Positions 10,905 to 19,975 of a stretch of DNA of 24,036 nt are shown here, one piece after another; positions within the stretch are counted from its first letter, which is position 1; each line of letters opens with the position of its first letter. Source of the DNA: Oehlia diaphana. Taxonomy: Eukaryota > Glomeromycota > Glomeromycetes > Glomerales > Glomeraceae. The translations under genes and the position numbers were made by a program. The stretch is from assembly GCA_003833135.1 (NCBI GenBank), contig QZLH01000631.1, positions 30,035 to 54,070 of the forward strand, given 5' to 3'. Below the pieces are notes generated by a model. The model was not told the origin of the DNA. It saw only the letters and a list, made by a program, of their open reading frames with translations, and searched no databases.

Positions 10905-12209
10905 ATGGATAAGGTTCAAAACACCAACACCGCCGCCATCCCCATTACCACCACTCAAAATAATGTTTTCATAACGATAAATTATGTCTTTAATTCTATT
11001 TCAATACTATTATCATTATTATTGATGGTTATAATAATCCTTCTTAGAATTAAAGATATTAATTATTCAAATAGAATTTCACTTAATTTAATTATGTATA
11101 TTTCCATAACTGAACTATTTTTCTCAATCTCACAAGTAAGTATCATAATTTTTTTTTTACTTTTTTTTTAAAAAAAAAAAAAATTTGAATTTTAATTCCT
11201 TATTTTCATTTTATAGATGTTTAGATATGATAACAACTTTTTTTCAGTATGGAATTCTTACTTATCATCATGGGGATATATTTTCTCCACATTATTAATT
11301 TGCTTTTTAATAATATCAATATTAATTAATATACAACTTACATTTACATATAATCATAAAGATATAATTAATATAAAAAAATACTATTTAATAATTTCAT
11401 TTTGTCTCACTGTTATTTTAAGCGTGTTGCCAATCACTTTTAATAATTTTTCTTTCGATAATGAAAGAAATTATTTTTGGTACGATTCAATTATTTGGGA
11501 ATGGACAACATATACTGGATGGGTTACCTTTACCATTTTGTATTGTTTAATCTCATTAATCTACATGCTTTACCATTTAAACAAATCCCCTCAACCCATT
11601 TCTCAAGTAAAATTATACAACATTTCCTTAGGTATCTCCACTACTTTAACTTCTACTATCCTCTCCGAAAAACTCACTCAATCAAATCTCGTTTCAAAAT
11701 ATATTTCACATATAATTTTTTATTCACTTATCCCAATTTTATCATATTTACCATCTCTTATATCGACTTTAGTCTATTATAATACAAATAGTTATCCCTT
11801 TTCCTTAAATTTATTTTCATTAATTTGTATATCATCACAAAGTATATTCACCTTTATTATATTCTTATTTGATCCTATTATTGATGAAGTAATCTTGGAA
11901 CATAAAAGAAATACTGATCATAAAAAACAAGTTTTGGATAACATAAAAAAAGGTGTTTACGTTGATAATATTTACAATATTGATCGTGAATTACCTAGTA
12001 ATAGAGTTCAAAATGATAAAATAAATGAGAATAAAAAGAGGAATACAATTTATAGTTATGCAAAGAATGCAAAGAATAGAATATCTATCTTAACTTCTAC
12101 TGTTCTTCATAATAAGAAGAAAAGTATAGATGGTAAAGATGGTAAGAAGGACGTAAAGGATATTTTTAATCTTGACAATGAAGTAGATGACATTTTATCT
12201 CTTCTTTGA
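10905..12209 (+). CDS. Seven-transmembrane receptor-like protein (putative GPCR)
   Basis: Two exons, 10905-11135 and 11217-12209, join in phase 0 across an 81-bp intron into 407 residues. The intron has a GTAAGT donor, a TTATAG acceptor, and long T and A runs. Seven hydrophobic helices are readable: TM1 VFITINYVFNSISILLSLLL, TM2 ISLNLIMYISITELFFSI, TM3 YIFSTLLICFLIISILINI, TM4 YYLIISFCLTVILSVLPI, TM5 TGWVTFTILYCLISLIYM, TM6 IIFYSLIPILSYLPSLI, TM7 FSLICISSQSIFTFIIFLF. After TM7 comes FDPIIDEVILEHKR, reminiscent of the end of TM7 and helix 8 in cAMP-receptor-like fungal GPCRs, and then a Lys/Asn-rich tail of roughly 95 residues ending in an acidic DNEVDDILSLL. The N-terminus is short and has no cleavable signal peptide. 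Predicted at the plasma membrane, coupling to G proteins by analogy only; the ligand is unknown. An upstream in-frame ATG at 10839 exists, but 10905 has the better context and gives the usual short N-terminus. Confidence 0.8.
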
Positions 12210-12227
12210 ACTCTATTTTTTTTAATT

Positions 12228-12233
12228 AATAAA
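12228..12233 (+). terminator. Candidate poly(A) signal of the 7TM receptor gene
   Basis: AATAAA lies about 20 bp after the stop codon in a T-rich context. Confidence 0.35.
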
Positions 12234-13798
12234 ATTAATGAAAAAAGTGAATAAATAAATATATATAATTCTAAACGATAATATAATTTTATTAATAATG
12301 TATGATTAATTCTTCAAATTTGTAAAGTCAAAAAATAAATTGTTTCGAACAATAATTAACGTGTTTTTTTTATTGCCGTATGATTTAATATTTACAGCGA
12401 TAGAAATATTAGAGATTCTACTGCTCAAAATTAACTTAGAATTGAGTAGGCAAACTCTCTGTTTTGCATCTGCATAGGATTCCCAAATATGACAATCCCG
12501 AAAATTTAAATCCCGGATCAACTTGTTCCAGAGAGATAGGAAAATCCTGAGGATAATATGTTGGGTAAGGGATTTTAGATTATTAATTTGCTCATCGGAT
12601 TTTCGATCATAACAAATTGATGTTCAAATTCTAGTTTGGTATTCCGGATCCGACACTTCAATTTGGAAAGTCCGAAACAACTAATATAGATATCAATTAT
12701 TATTAGAAAAATTTAAAAGGAAAATATTATATAAAGTTGTCATTTATTACATCAGGATTCAGGACGTTTATTATTAATTATTTTGTCTTTTTATTTAATA
12801 CTTTTACACTGAAGAACAAATCAGTTGGAGTCTTACTAAAAAGGCGAATCTATTTCAACATTTATTATATTACAGGAAACAAGTATGGTTGTTCCTTATC
12901 CTGAGGTTCTAAAATGGCGAATTTAATTGAAATTAAAAATTCAATGTTAAAGGGAATACCTTAAAATGTCTGTATAGATCCTTCCATAATAATATTCTCC
13001 CCCTTTTTCATCAATCGGGTTTTCGCTTATAGTATAATTTCTTCCTTCTCCCTGAAATTTATAGAATGTCGTACAGATATAAATTTTAAGCCCATATTTT
13101 AAGCCTTTAAAATTTAGTTTATTATTTTTGTGGTGTAATGGTATTTAGAGTTACCGAGAATGCGTACCTTGCTTTAAATAATGCCCCAACAATGCTTATA
13201 TTAAAAAAAACTAAATCCTAATTCACGTCAATTCAAAAGTGAAAATTTTAAAATGTGATGAAAAAATGAATATAAACCGTTCATTCTCAATTTTTTTTCA
13301 AAGCATTTCTCTTTAAAAGTTTTTTTTATTAATAAAAGATCTGCCAAAGAGCAATATAATGTACTATGAAGCAATTGAAGCGTCATACTGATCAAGTCTG
13401 GGATTAAACCCTGATCAAATCCCGGATTTATCTGGAGTTGAAAATGAATCCATGTTTCATCCCGGATTTTCCTATATTTCATCCTAGATCTTCTTATATT
13501 TATCCTGATCTGAATTTACAGTTCCGCACGGATTTATTGTGCCCCAAATCTCAATATGCCCGATAATCATCGATGATTACTATATGTGAAAAGTAATGCT
13601 TTGAAAATTCTTAAGGCATTATAAAGATGGGCTGATAATTTAGGCCGGTCGTCAATTTGGATCGTCAACTTGGGGCACAACAGATTTGATTTTTCTGATC
13701 GACAGTCATGTGGTATCGAAAATTTTTTTTTTATCATGGGTACGTCATGGTTTGGCATCATCTCATCGTTAAACCTTCAAAGATTTAAATTTTCGAGT
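12234..13798. other. Non-coding stretch with repeated TCCCGGAT words
   Basis: No gene is supported; the short frames on the minus strand lack protein character. The word TCCCGGAT and variants recur at about 12510 and several times at 13390-13470, suggesting a decayed short-unit repeat. A palindromic CCGGATCCG is present near 12645. Confidence 0.4.
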
Positions 13799-15396
13799 AT
13801 GGATTTACATTTACATCTTCTCTATAAAGCGATCAGAGATTATTTTGATGAGACGCCCGTTGAAGAATGGTCGTATCTTCACTTTTTAAAGTTTTTTGAG
13901 CCCGTCATTATGTCGAGCGTAGAGACAACAAAAGATGCGGATAAAGGAACATGGAGGAAAAGATTCGTTACTCGCTTAGAAAAAATTGTGAATGATGGTG
14001 CATATAGCGAACAACAAAGAAATACTGCATTTCGCTTGAAAGGAAAGGTATTTTATTTTAATATTATCTTTTTCTTTTAGTCTGTTATGGCAGTTTTGCA
14101 CAGCCAAAGGAGGGTTTCGTTCCCGCCTGAGGTGATGGTGGTTTCGTCCCTTCGTATGTCACCTGATTGTTTAAGCTTCTCGGAATATGATTGTTCTGCA
14201 CGGCTACTTACCATTTACCACATTTTTCAAGAACTTATCATGTGTAGATAATTTTTGGAACAAAATTGAGGGAAAAAAACGTAATTTACGTGAAGAATTG
14301 GAGGTAGAGAATAAGATGGTGAGTCTATCCTACTGCATATAATATTATATTACGTGCCCTAACACGTGTACATCCCTAGAATTCAGTCCGCAACAATACC
14401 GAAATAGAAGCCCTAGAACTATTAGATACTGCTCGCATAGAAAAAACGAAAGCAATATTGAACTCATTGAAGCGGAAAGCCTGAAAATGTAGTAAATGTT
14501 GGAAAACGTCGCAAATTACCGAAGTAAGAATACGTAATATAAACATTAAACATTTATTAATATCTTGTCCATTGAGCTCATTGCTTCTTATAATAGTAGA
14601 GAAAATTCTGAATATGATAAATCTAATGATTCAGCGGTGAGTGATACGGAAGAGAGTGATATAGAAGAGAGCGATATGGAAGTTATTGATGAGCAAAAGT
14701 TTTTATTACAATACGGATATAAACAAGCATATTCAATATTAGAGGATTGTTCATCACTCGAAACAAGTTACTCAAAATATTGGTTGCCCGTCAAGAAAAA
14801 GACACAAGGTCCGGCAAAAACTTTATGACGTCAATCAATCTTAATGGAATATTAGATTTTTCTGATGATGTGATACGCGAGAAGATAAAAAATTCTTTGG
14901 ATACTAGTCAATTTACTTGGCTTGAAGAGGTACTTCGGAAAAGACTTGGAATCCAATTCCTGAATTTACACAGTATAACTACATTAATCAATTTACCGAG
15001 GATGAATGCCCCCGAGCTAAAATTTCAACAATTGTTCGCAAGTCATGTATTATCAGAAGATTTGATTCTAGCTATTACGAGGCATATGATATTGCCCTTC
15101 AGCACCAAAGCATTAGATATCCAAGACAATCGGTTCCAGATTTTTTTTTTCGCATTATGAATTTAAAATTTAAGACAATTTACGATGGTTCCGCTTATTA
15201 AGGCAGTAGAAATGTCATCATTAAGTGTGCCAACAGCTGCAGCTGCTCCAATATCGTATGGTCGGTCACCAATTCCAGGACAGATGCCTCCTGCAATGCC
15301 ACCGGATATGGCACTAGACCAGGTTTGTCTCCTGTTATGGGTAGTATGCCTCCATCTGATATAGAGGAGGAAGATATCTTCAAATACAGACAATGA
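13799..15396 (+). pseudogene. Unrecognised multi-exon gene, broken by frameshifts
   Basis: Exon 1 (13799-14047) reads MDLHLHLLYKAIRDYFDE to AFRLKGK and is entirely open. After a 33-bp candidate intron (14048-14080), exon 2 reads SVMAVLHSQRRVSFPPE to YHIFQELIM. It breaks near 14238 and continues in another frame as VDNFWNKIEGKKRN to VENKM (14318). Intron 14319-14379 follows, then exon 3, NSVRNNTEIEALELLD to KLP, with one break near 14480. Intron 14524-14596 leads to exon 4, with an acidic SDTEESDIEESDMEVIDE segment and YGYKQAYSILEDC. Further breaks near 14810 and 14955 shift into SINLNGILDFSDDV and then EDECPRAKISTIVRKS and YPRQSVPDFF. The last part is Pro/Met-rich (APISYGRSPIPGQMPP, SPVMGSMPP, DIEEEDIFKYRQ) with one more break. 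I do not recognise the family. The basic and acidic patches would fit a nuclear protein, which is inference only. Confidence 0.6.
14048..14080 (+). other. 33-bp candidate intron
   Basis: It has a GTATTT donor and a TTTCTTTTAG acceptor at codon phase 0. Its own TAG would stop translation if retained, and splicing joins LKGK to SVMAVLHSQ. It is less than half the length of the other introns in the window, so it may have shrunk by deletion in this dead copy. Confidence 0.5.
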
Positions 15397-16069
15397 AGAT
15401 ATATCAAGACAAGGTAAACTATAAAGATTATTTTTCTATTTGTTTATTTATATTTATTCTAACTTTTTCCTTTATCTGCTTATGCTGTAATCAAATAATG
15501 TACTACTGTAAATCAAGTTTATAACCACCAGATGATATCGTTAGGATTTCATCTGAAAATTCAATAAATTTCGCAGATACTATCAAAAATTATTTATTGC
15601 CTACTTTATCAATTTCGGAGGAAAATCTCATGAAAAATTTTGCAGAACAAATTAATTCAATTCTTAGATGATAACTGAAGATATTGTAATTCAAGAATTT
15701 AATGAATATGGTGATAGCGAACGGGATGAATTTAAAGGAAAAATATATCGCGAACTTTCTTAAAGCGATTATCTTTGGAATTATTATATATTGATAAAAT
15801 TAATAAATTTCACAAGAATATTGAGTGTTATGAATCGTGCTATTTTTAAAATCGTTGGAATTTGAAGAGAAGGAAGAAATTGACATTGGAGGATTGATTA
15901 ATCAAGAAAAACCGAGGAATAAATTTCAATTTTAAAGGAGACATGGCAAAATATTTAGTGCAATATACATTATTTTTAATCAAGCGGTCGCTGGGCAATC
16001 GACGAAATTGGCGATGGCTTTGAAATATGTGGTCGAATTATTTTAAAAAGTAATCTGTAATTATGTTAT
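15103..16069 (+). repeat. Duplicated block, copy 1
   Basis: This block matches 19976-20923 along nearly its whole length, with small indels; about 55 bp at 15791-15846 is missing from copy 2. It covers the Pro/Met-rich 3' end of the unrecognised pseudogene and a further ~670 bp. That further part contains frame fragments such as MITEDIVIQEFNEYGDSERD (15669 onward) and EEIDIGGLINQEKPRN. Those fragments suggest a longer ancestral coding region or a second neighbouring gene. Confidence 0.85.
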
Positions 16070-16204
16070 AATATTTCACCAAAATAATCCTAAATTATTC
16101 AATTTTATAAATAAAAATTACAATTTAAACTTTTTGAATTTTGTTTTTTTGAAACTTTCTGTCAAATTATATTAAAAATATATTTAATGGGTAACTACCC
16201 TACT

Positions 16205-16392
16205 AACCCTAGCGTTTCAAAAAAAAGCACTGGTCGGCCGGCATTATGCAGAATTATGCACGGTCACGTGAGCAGTGTTCGCCCGGTGTGACAAAAATGT
16301 GTGACGAATAAGGTTTTAAAGGGTGTGACGGATGTGATATGTGATGATTTTTACATTGTCACATGACTAGTGCTTTTTTTGGGTAACGGGTT
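16205..16392. mobile_element. Small inverted-repeat element inside the dispersed repeat
   Basis: The ends are inverted: AAAAAAGCACTGGTC (16221-16235) faces GACTAGTGCTTTTTTT (16365-16380). A looser extension outward pairs AACCCT..CGTTTC with GGGTAACGGGTT. The interior is short and GC-richer, with repeated GTGTGAC words and the TTATGCA motif. The related locus at 22793-23098 lacks this segment, which supports an insertion. GGGTAAC occurs at 16189-16195 and again at 16381-16387 and might mark duplication at insertion, though the edges are not clean. Confidence 0.65.
16236..16271 (+). repeat. Copy 2 of the TTATGCA/CACGTGA motif
   Basis: This matches 9368-9403 at most positions. It lies just inside the left arm of the small inverted-repeat element. 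Confidence 0.6.
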
Positions 16393-16625
16393 AAAAATTC
16401 TGACCAATCAAAGCTTTGATCGATTTTTGATCGATTTATTGATTCATCGATCGATCAAAAAAATAACAGAAGATTCGCATAATAATTAATTAAGAAAAAT
16501 GGATTTAGTTTAGTTTAAGGATTTGGATAGATTTAGAATTAACGATTATAATTAGGGATTACTAATTCTCACACCCATACTTTTTTGATTTTTGAAATAC
16601 TCATATCTATAAAATTTTCATTTAT

Positions 16626-16843
16626 CTATAGCCCTGTTCATTTTTGTACTCTAAAATAATTGGTTACAAAAATTGGTGTTTTTAAACATAATAAACAACA
16701 CAACTACGTGTTTTTTGCCCTACAAGCTATTATGGATATATAACCAATCCGATCAATCAAAAATTGTTCTCAATTGTAACTATGATCTGATTGGTTATAC
16801 ATTTTTTTCGGTCAATCCGATACGAAATGAACAGGGCTTATAG
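16626..16843. mobile_element. 218-bp MITE-like element
   Basis: Terminal inverted repeats GCCCTGTTCATTTYGTA lie just inside CTATA on the left and TTATAG on the right. A second inner pair, ATAACCAATC near 16740 and GATTGGTTAT near 16788, makes the element strongly self-complementary. No coding capacity. The flanking bases are similar but not an exact duplication, so the superfamily is left open. Confidence 0.75.
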
Positions 16844-16849
16844 TTTTTT

Positions 16850-16910
16850 TAAATCCTAATTCTTAACCCAAGCAAATCCTAATCCTAATACTAACTCTAA
16901 CCCCAATACC
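16850..16910 (+). repeat. CCTAA-rich degenerate tract
   Basis: AATCCTAATCCTAATACTAAC and CTCTAACCCC words resemble a decayed interstitial CCCTAA-like array. The G-rich counterpart words (TTAGGG-like) lie at about 16500-16570 on the same strand, so this may instead be part of an inverted element end. Confidence 0.4.
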
Positions 16911-17113
16911 ATATAGATGCAACGAGGGACATATTATTTATCGTTGTATCGTCTTTTATTTTAACCTGAAACTTATTTATCAGGTGAAACTTTTAAAAAT
17001 GATGTAAATTGGGTGTATCGTTACACAATGCAAAATCTTCAACGCGACAAAAAGAAATTCTTTAAAGGTCTTTGTATTTGAAGAATTAGTTCAAATGCTG
17101 AATATTGCCCAGT

Positions 17114-18119
17114 ATGTCAACCTCTATACCTTATAATCCCAAGACCGCCGCCTTGTTGGTCATTGACATGCAAGTAAGTCGTTAAAATTACTTTTCTTAA
17201 GATTTGCGCCTTTCTAAATAATGACACTTAGTAGGAAATCTTTCGTAACGATGCTACTGATATTATTCCAAACGTACAATCTCTTGTCAAATCTTGTCAT
17301 GAGAAAGGTGTTCCAGTTTTTTGGACTCAGCATGGTCACAGAAATCCTGAATTCGATGGAGGTGCTTTGAGACGATGGGTACGTGATAGTATTTTCTATT
17401 TAGCTTATTTAGTAAACACTAAAAAAAATTATTTCTTTTAAGTGGGGAGATAGGCTGATCAAATGGGGATCTGACGAATGGCAAATTCTGAAAGAAATGC
17501 AGCCGTTTGTTTCTGTCAGTGTTCAATTATTCTCCAATAATTCGAATCGGATATGAATAATATTTAATATTCCATTTCGAATATTTGTACCTACTTGTCT
17601 TTTTTCCTTTTCTCTTTAGAGATCTCAAACTTCACTTGATACCCTGGACTTCATCATCAAAAGCAAAACGCGTTATGATGCTTTCTACAAGACTGAACTT
17701 AACTCTTTGCTTATTTCTCTTGGTATTGAGACACTCATCATTTCTGGCGTCAGGACAAATTTATGTTGTGAGACAACTGCTAGAAGTGAGTACAATGTAT
17801 CTTTAACATTATATATAGAATTATTTATGCATAGCGAAAAGAGAAATTTATTATTATGTTGCAAATTTTTTAGGAGGATTTGACAAGAATTATGATATTG
17901 TATTCATTAAAGACGCGACTGCTACAGAAAATCAAAAAATGCACGAGGTAGGCACGCGTTTTTCCATGCAAATAATAATTTTATTATTTTTATTAAATGC
18001 CAAATTACTAAATACTTTTTTATCAATAGGCAACTCTGTTGAATATGGAGTATGGATGGGCAAAAATCGTTACTGCTATTGACGTTATTGAATGGCTTGC
18101 ACACATCGGGAAAACATGA
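17114..18119 (+). CDS. Isochorismatase-family cysteine hydrolase
   Basis: Six exons join in frame into 201 residues, a normal length for the family: 17114-17173, 17235-17378, 17443-17514, 17620-17785, 17874-17947 and 18030-18119. The catalytic triad is visible: Asp in ALLVIDMQ, Lys in IKSKTRYDAFYKTEL, and Cys in GVRTNLCCETTAR. Other family signatures are VPVFWTQHGH, RRWWGD, IKDATATENQKMHE and ATLLNMEYGWAKIV. The family hydrolyses isochorismate, nicotinamide or related amides and vinyl ethers; the substrate cannot be told from sequence, and no siderophore or salicylate genes are nearby. No signal peptide is seen, so it is likely cytosolic. At the exon 4/5 junction the product reads ETTAR-RGFD, about three residues shorter than the usual ETTAR-x-AF-x-RGFD, so that splice choice is the least certain part. 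Exon 1 starts at MSTSIPYNPKTAALLVIDMQ. Confidence 0.9.
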
Positions 18120-19157
18120 TTGTAGAATACATGGACATTTTAATGATTAGATGGGACATTTTAATAATTAATAGTCATTAGATTGCAAATTCTGTCGAAG
18201 ATCGATATCTTCGCTAGATCAACTGTAAAATTATCGTTCAACTATCATTTTTTTATTATATTTATCACGTGACATTATTTAATAGTTTTAGTTTATTTGT
18301 TTCTCTGTTTTTTACCTTGTTTTCTATTCTACAATATTTCTATGATTTCTAGACGAAAACATAATTACATTTAGTTGTCTAATTTTTATGAAAATAAGAC
18401 ATTAAAATTATCATTAAATACATACTATAGCATAAATTGAATCCATTCTTTTTTCAAATGTTAAATGCATATGTAAGATCAGAAACCTTTTTACTGACAC
18501 GATTTGCTAGGCATTCATCCATTCTTACTGCATCAAATTGAGCATTACTTATAATAAGAGAGATGCTAAAATATTTAAAAATAGAGCATGTGTTTAATCT
18601 TAGTTCTCACGTGATCACTTGTTTGATATAAATATAATGGATAATGACCCCTCGTTTTTTTTTCACGCACAATTCTCAATTGCAGTAATGCTACAAGTAT
18701 TAAGTATATAAAGATATATACTCTTATTCGCCATAATAATCACAAACAAAGTACGATCAAACTCAGAATTAGGATGTATCGAGTTACAAGTTATTACATA
18801 TTGATGACAAAACAAATTACTTAGAATTCGATTACAATTAAAAACATCAACTAACACATTGAGTACCCATCCGTCCAGCAAATAACATTAAAATGGACAC
18901 TTAAATATATATTGTATGTCACTTAATTATATTATCATAAATCAAAAAAATTATGGATTAACAAACAATAATTATATGTTTATGAAGGTAATTAATGCTT
19001 AAATAATTTATTTTATTATATTACTTTATTAACAATTAATAAAAAAAAACAATAATTTATACGCACTCCTTAGAACTGTTGCAGGTCCCTCTTTCTTACA
19101 CATAATGCTCAAACTCTTCCTTATATGTAAGTTACGATCTGTCATATCTTCGAGTTT
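18120..19157. other. Non-coding stretch after the isochorismatase gene
   Basis: No gene is supported. CACGTG palindromes lie at 18266-18271 and 18608-18613. No clear AATAAA follows the stop immediately; AT-rich variants occur around 18170. Confidence 0.4.
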
Positions 19158-19404
19158 TGCCATACCACACTGCTTAACCTCTGAGATTACCAAATACCCG
19201 CTTCAATATATCAAATTTGTAATACTGTATGTAGACTTATTTAATTTCATAAAATCAGTACATTTTAATGATTATTTTAAAAATTTACATATATTAAATC
19301 CTTCTAGTACTATCAGAATGGAAAATGTACCCTGAGTATTATACATTTTTAAACCAGGTATTTTGTATTATACCCGGGTATCTTAAGCAGTGTGTGGTAC
19401 GGTA
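19158..19404. mobile_element. About 247-bp MITE-like element
   Basis: The left arm TGCCATACCACACTGCTTAA (19158-19177) is inverted relative to the right arm 19383-19404 (TTAAGCAGTGTGTGGTACGG). About 205 bp lies between them without coding capacity and includes TATACCCGGGTAT. The flanks GAGTTTT and GAGATTT could be a decayed 7-8 bp duplication, which would fit hAT-type elements, but this is not certain. Confidence 0.7.
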
Positions 19405-19502
19405 GAGATTTTCTTTCATCCTTTAAATTTTATAGCAAATTTTTAAAGGATATTCAATTTAAATACACTGAATTATATAATCTTCTTATACAAATTATAG
19501 AT

Positions 19503-19787
19503 ATGGTACGCCAAGCACGATTAAACTGACGGAATCAGAAATTCAAAATGCAACTTATTATTAAGATGATTGTAATTTTTTTAGTTTATGATGATGATGA
19601 TTTATACAATCATTTTAAAGGACCTCTTATGAAAGTTTATCGGGAAAAAATGGACGAAATAAGTTGTACAGTACAACCTTCGGTTTAGAAAGCGATACAA
19701 TCAACTTATTCAAAAAGAACATCCGAGCATTTCCGTGATGTTATTAATGATAAACTGGATGATGGAACAATAGATGCTTATATTTAG
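19503..19787 (+). pseudogene. Unrecognised gene fragment, broken
   Basis: ATG at 19503 gives MVRQAR, then a one-base shift leads to KLTESEIQNATYY. A separate frame from 19584 reads VYDDDDLYNHFKGPLMKVYR, EKMDEISCTVQPSV, a TAG at 19686-19688, KAIQSTYSKRTSEHFRDVIN, DKLDDGTIDAYI, and a TAG at 19785-19787. The change of frame lies between a stop and an acceptor-like TTTTTTTAG, so an intron may have been there. Both TAGs are one transition from CAG. I do not recognise the family. It lies 190 bp before copy 2 of the duplicated block, so both may derive from one mobilised segment. Confidence 0.45.
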
Positions 19788-19975
19788 AATATAGATTCTT
19801 ATTTTATTTTAAATTTAGATACTATTTTAATTTAGCATGATAATTATTTGATAAATTTCGTAGAATCATTAATATAAAGAACACTTTATAATTTATATCG
19901 GTAAAGCGTTCTTAAGTTTGGAAAAATTATATAAAATAAGTGGTATTCATCTATTACCAAGCCTTAATTAGATGG

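Larger units (their letters stand above)
16070..16555 (+). repeat. Dispersed repeat, copy 1 (contains an inserted element)
   Basis: From ATATTTCAC through the GATCGAT-rich tract to GATTATAATTAG this matches 22793-23098. The exception is about 210 bp (16172-16387) that the other copy lacks. Both copies carry a foldback region built of TTGATCGAT and ATCGATCAA words (here about 16415-16462) and the AGTTTAGTTTAAGGATTT motif. Confidence 0.8.

Noticed and set aside
11477..11782. 101-codon ORF
   Set aside because: It is an out-of-frame shadow of the 7TM receptor exon 2.
13131..13170. A-box-like TGGTGTAATGG suggesting a tRNA start
   Set aside because: No B-box at a usable distance and no acceptor stem.
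18663..18881. Minus-strand 72-codon ORF
   Set aside because: No recognisable features; chance opening in non-coding sequence.
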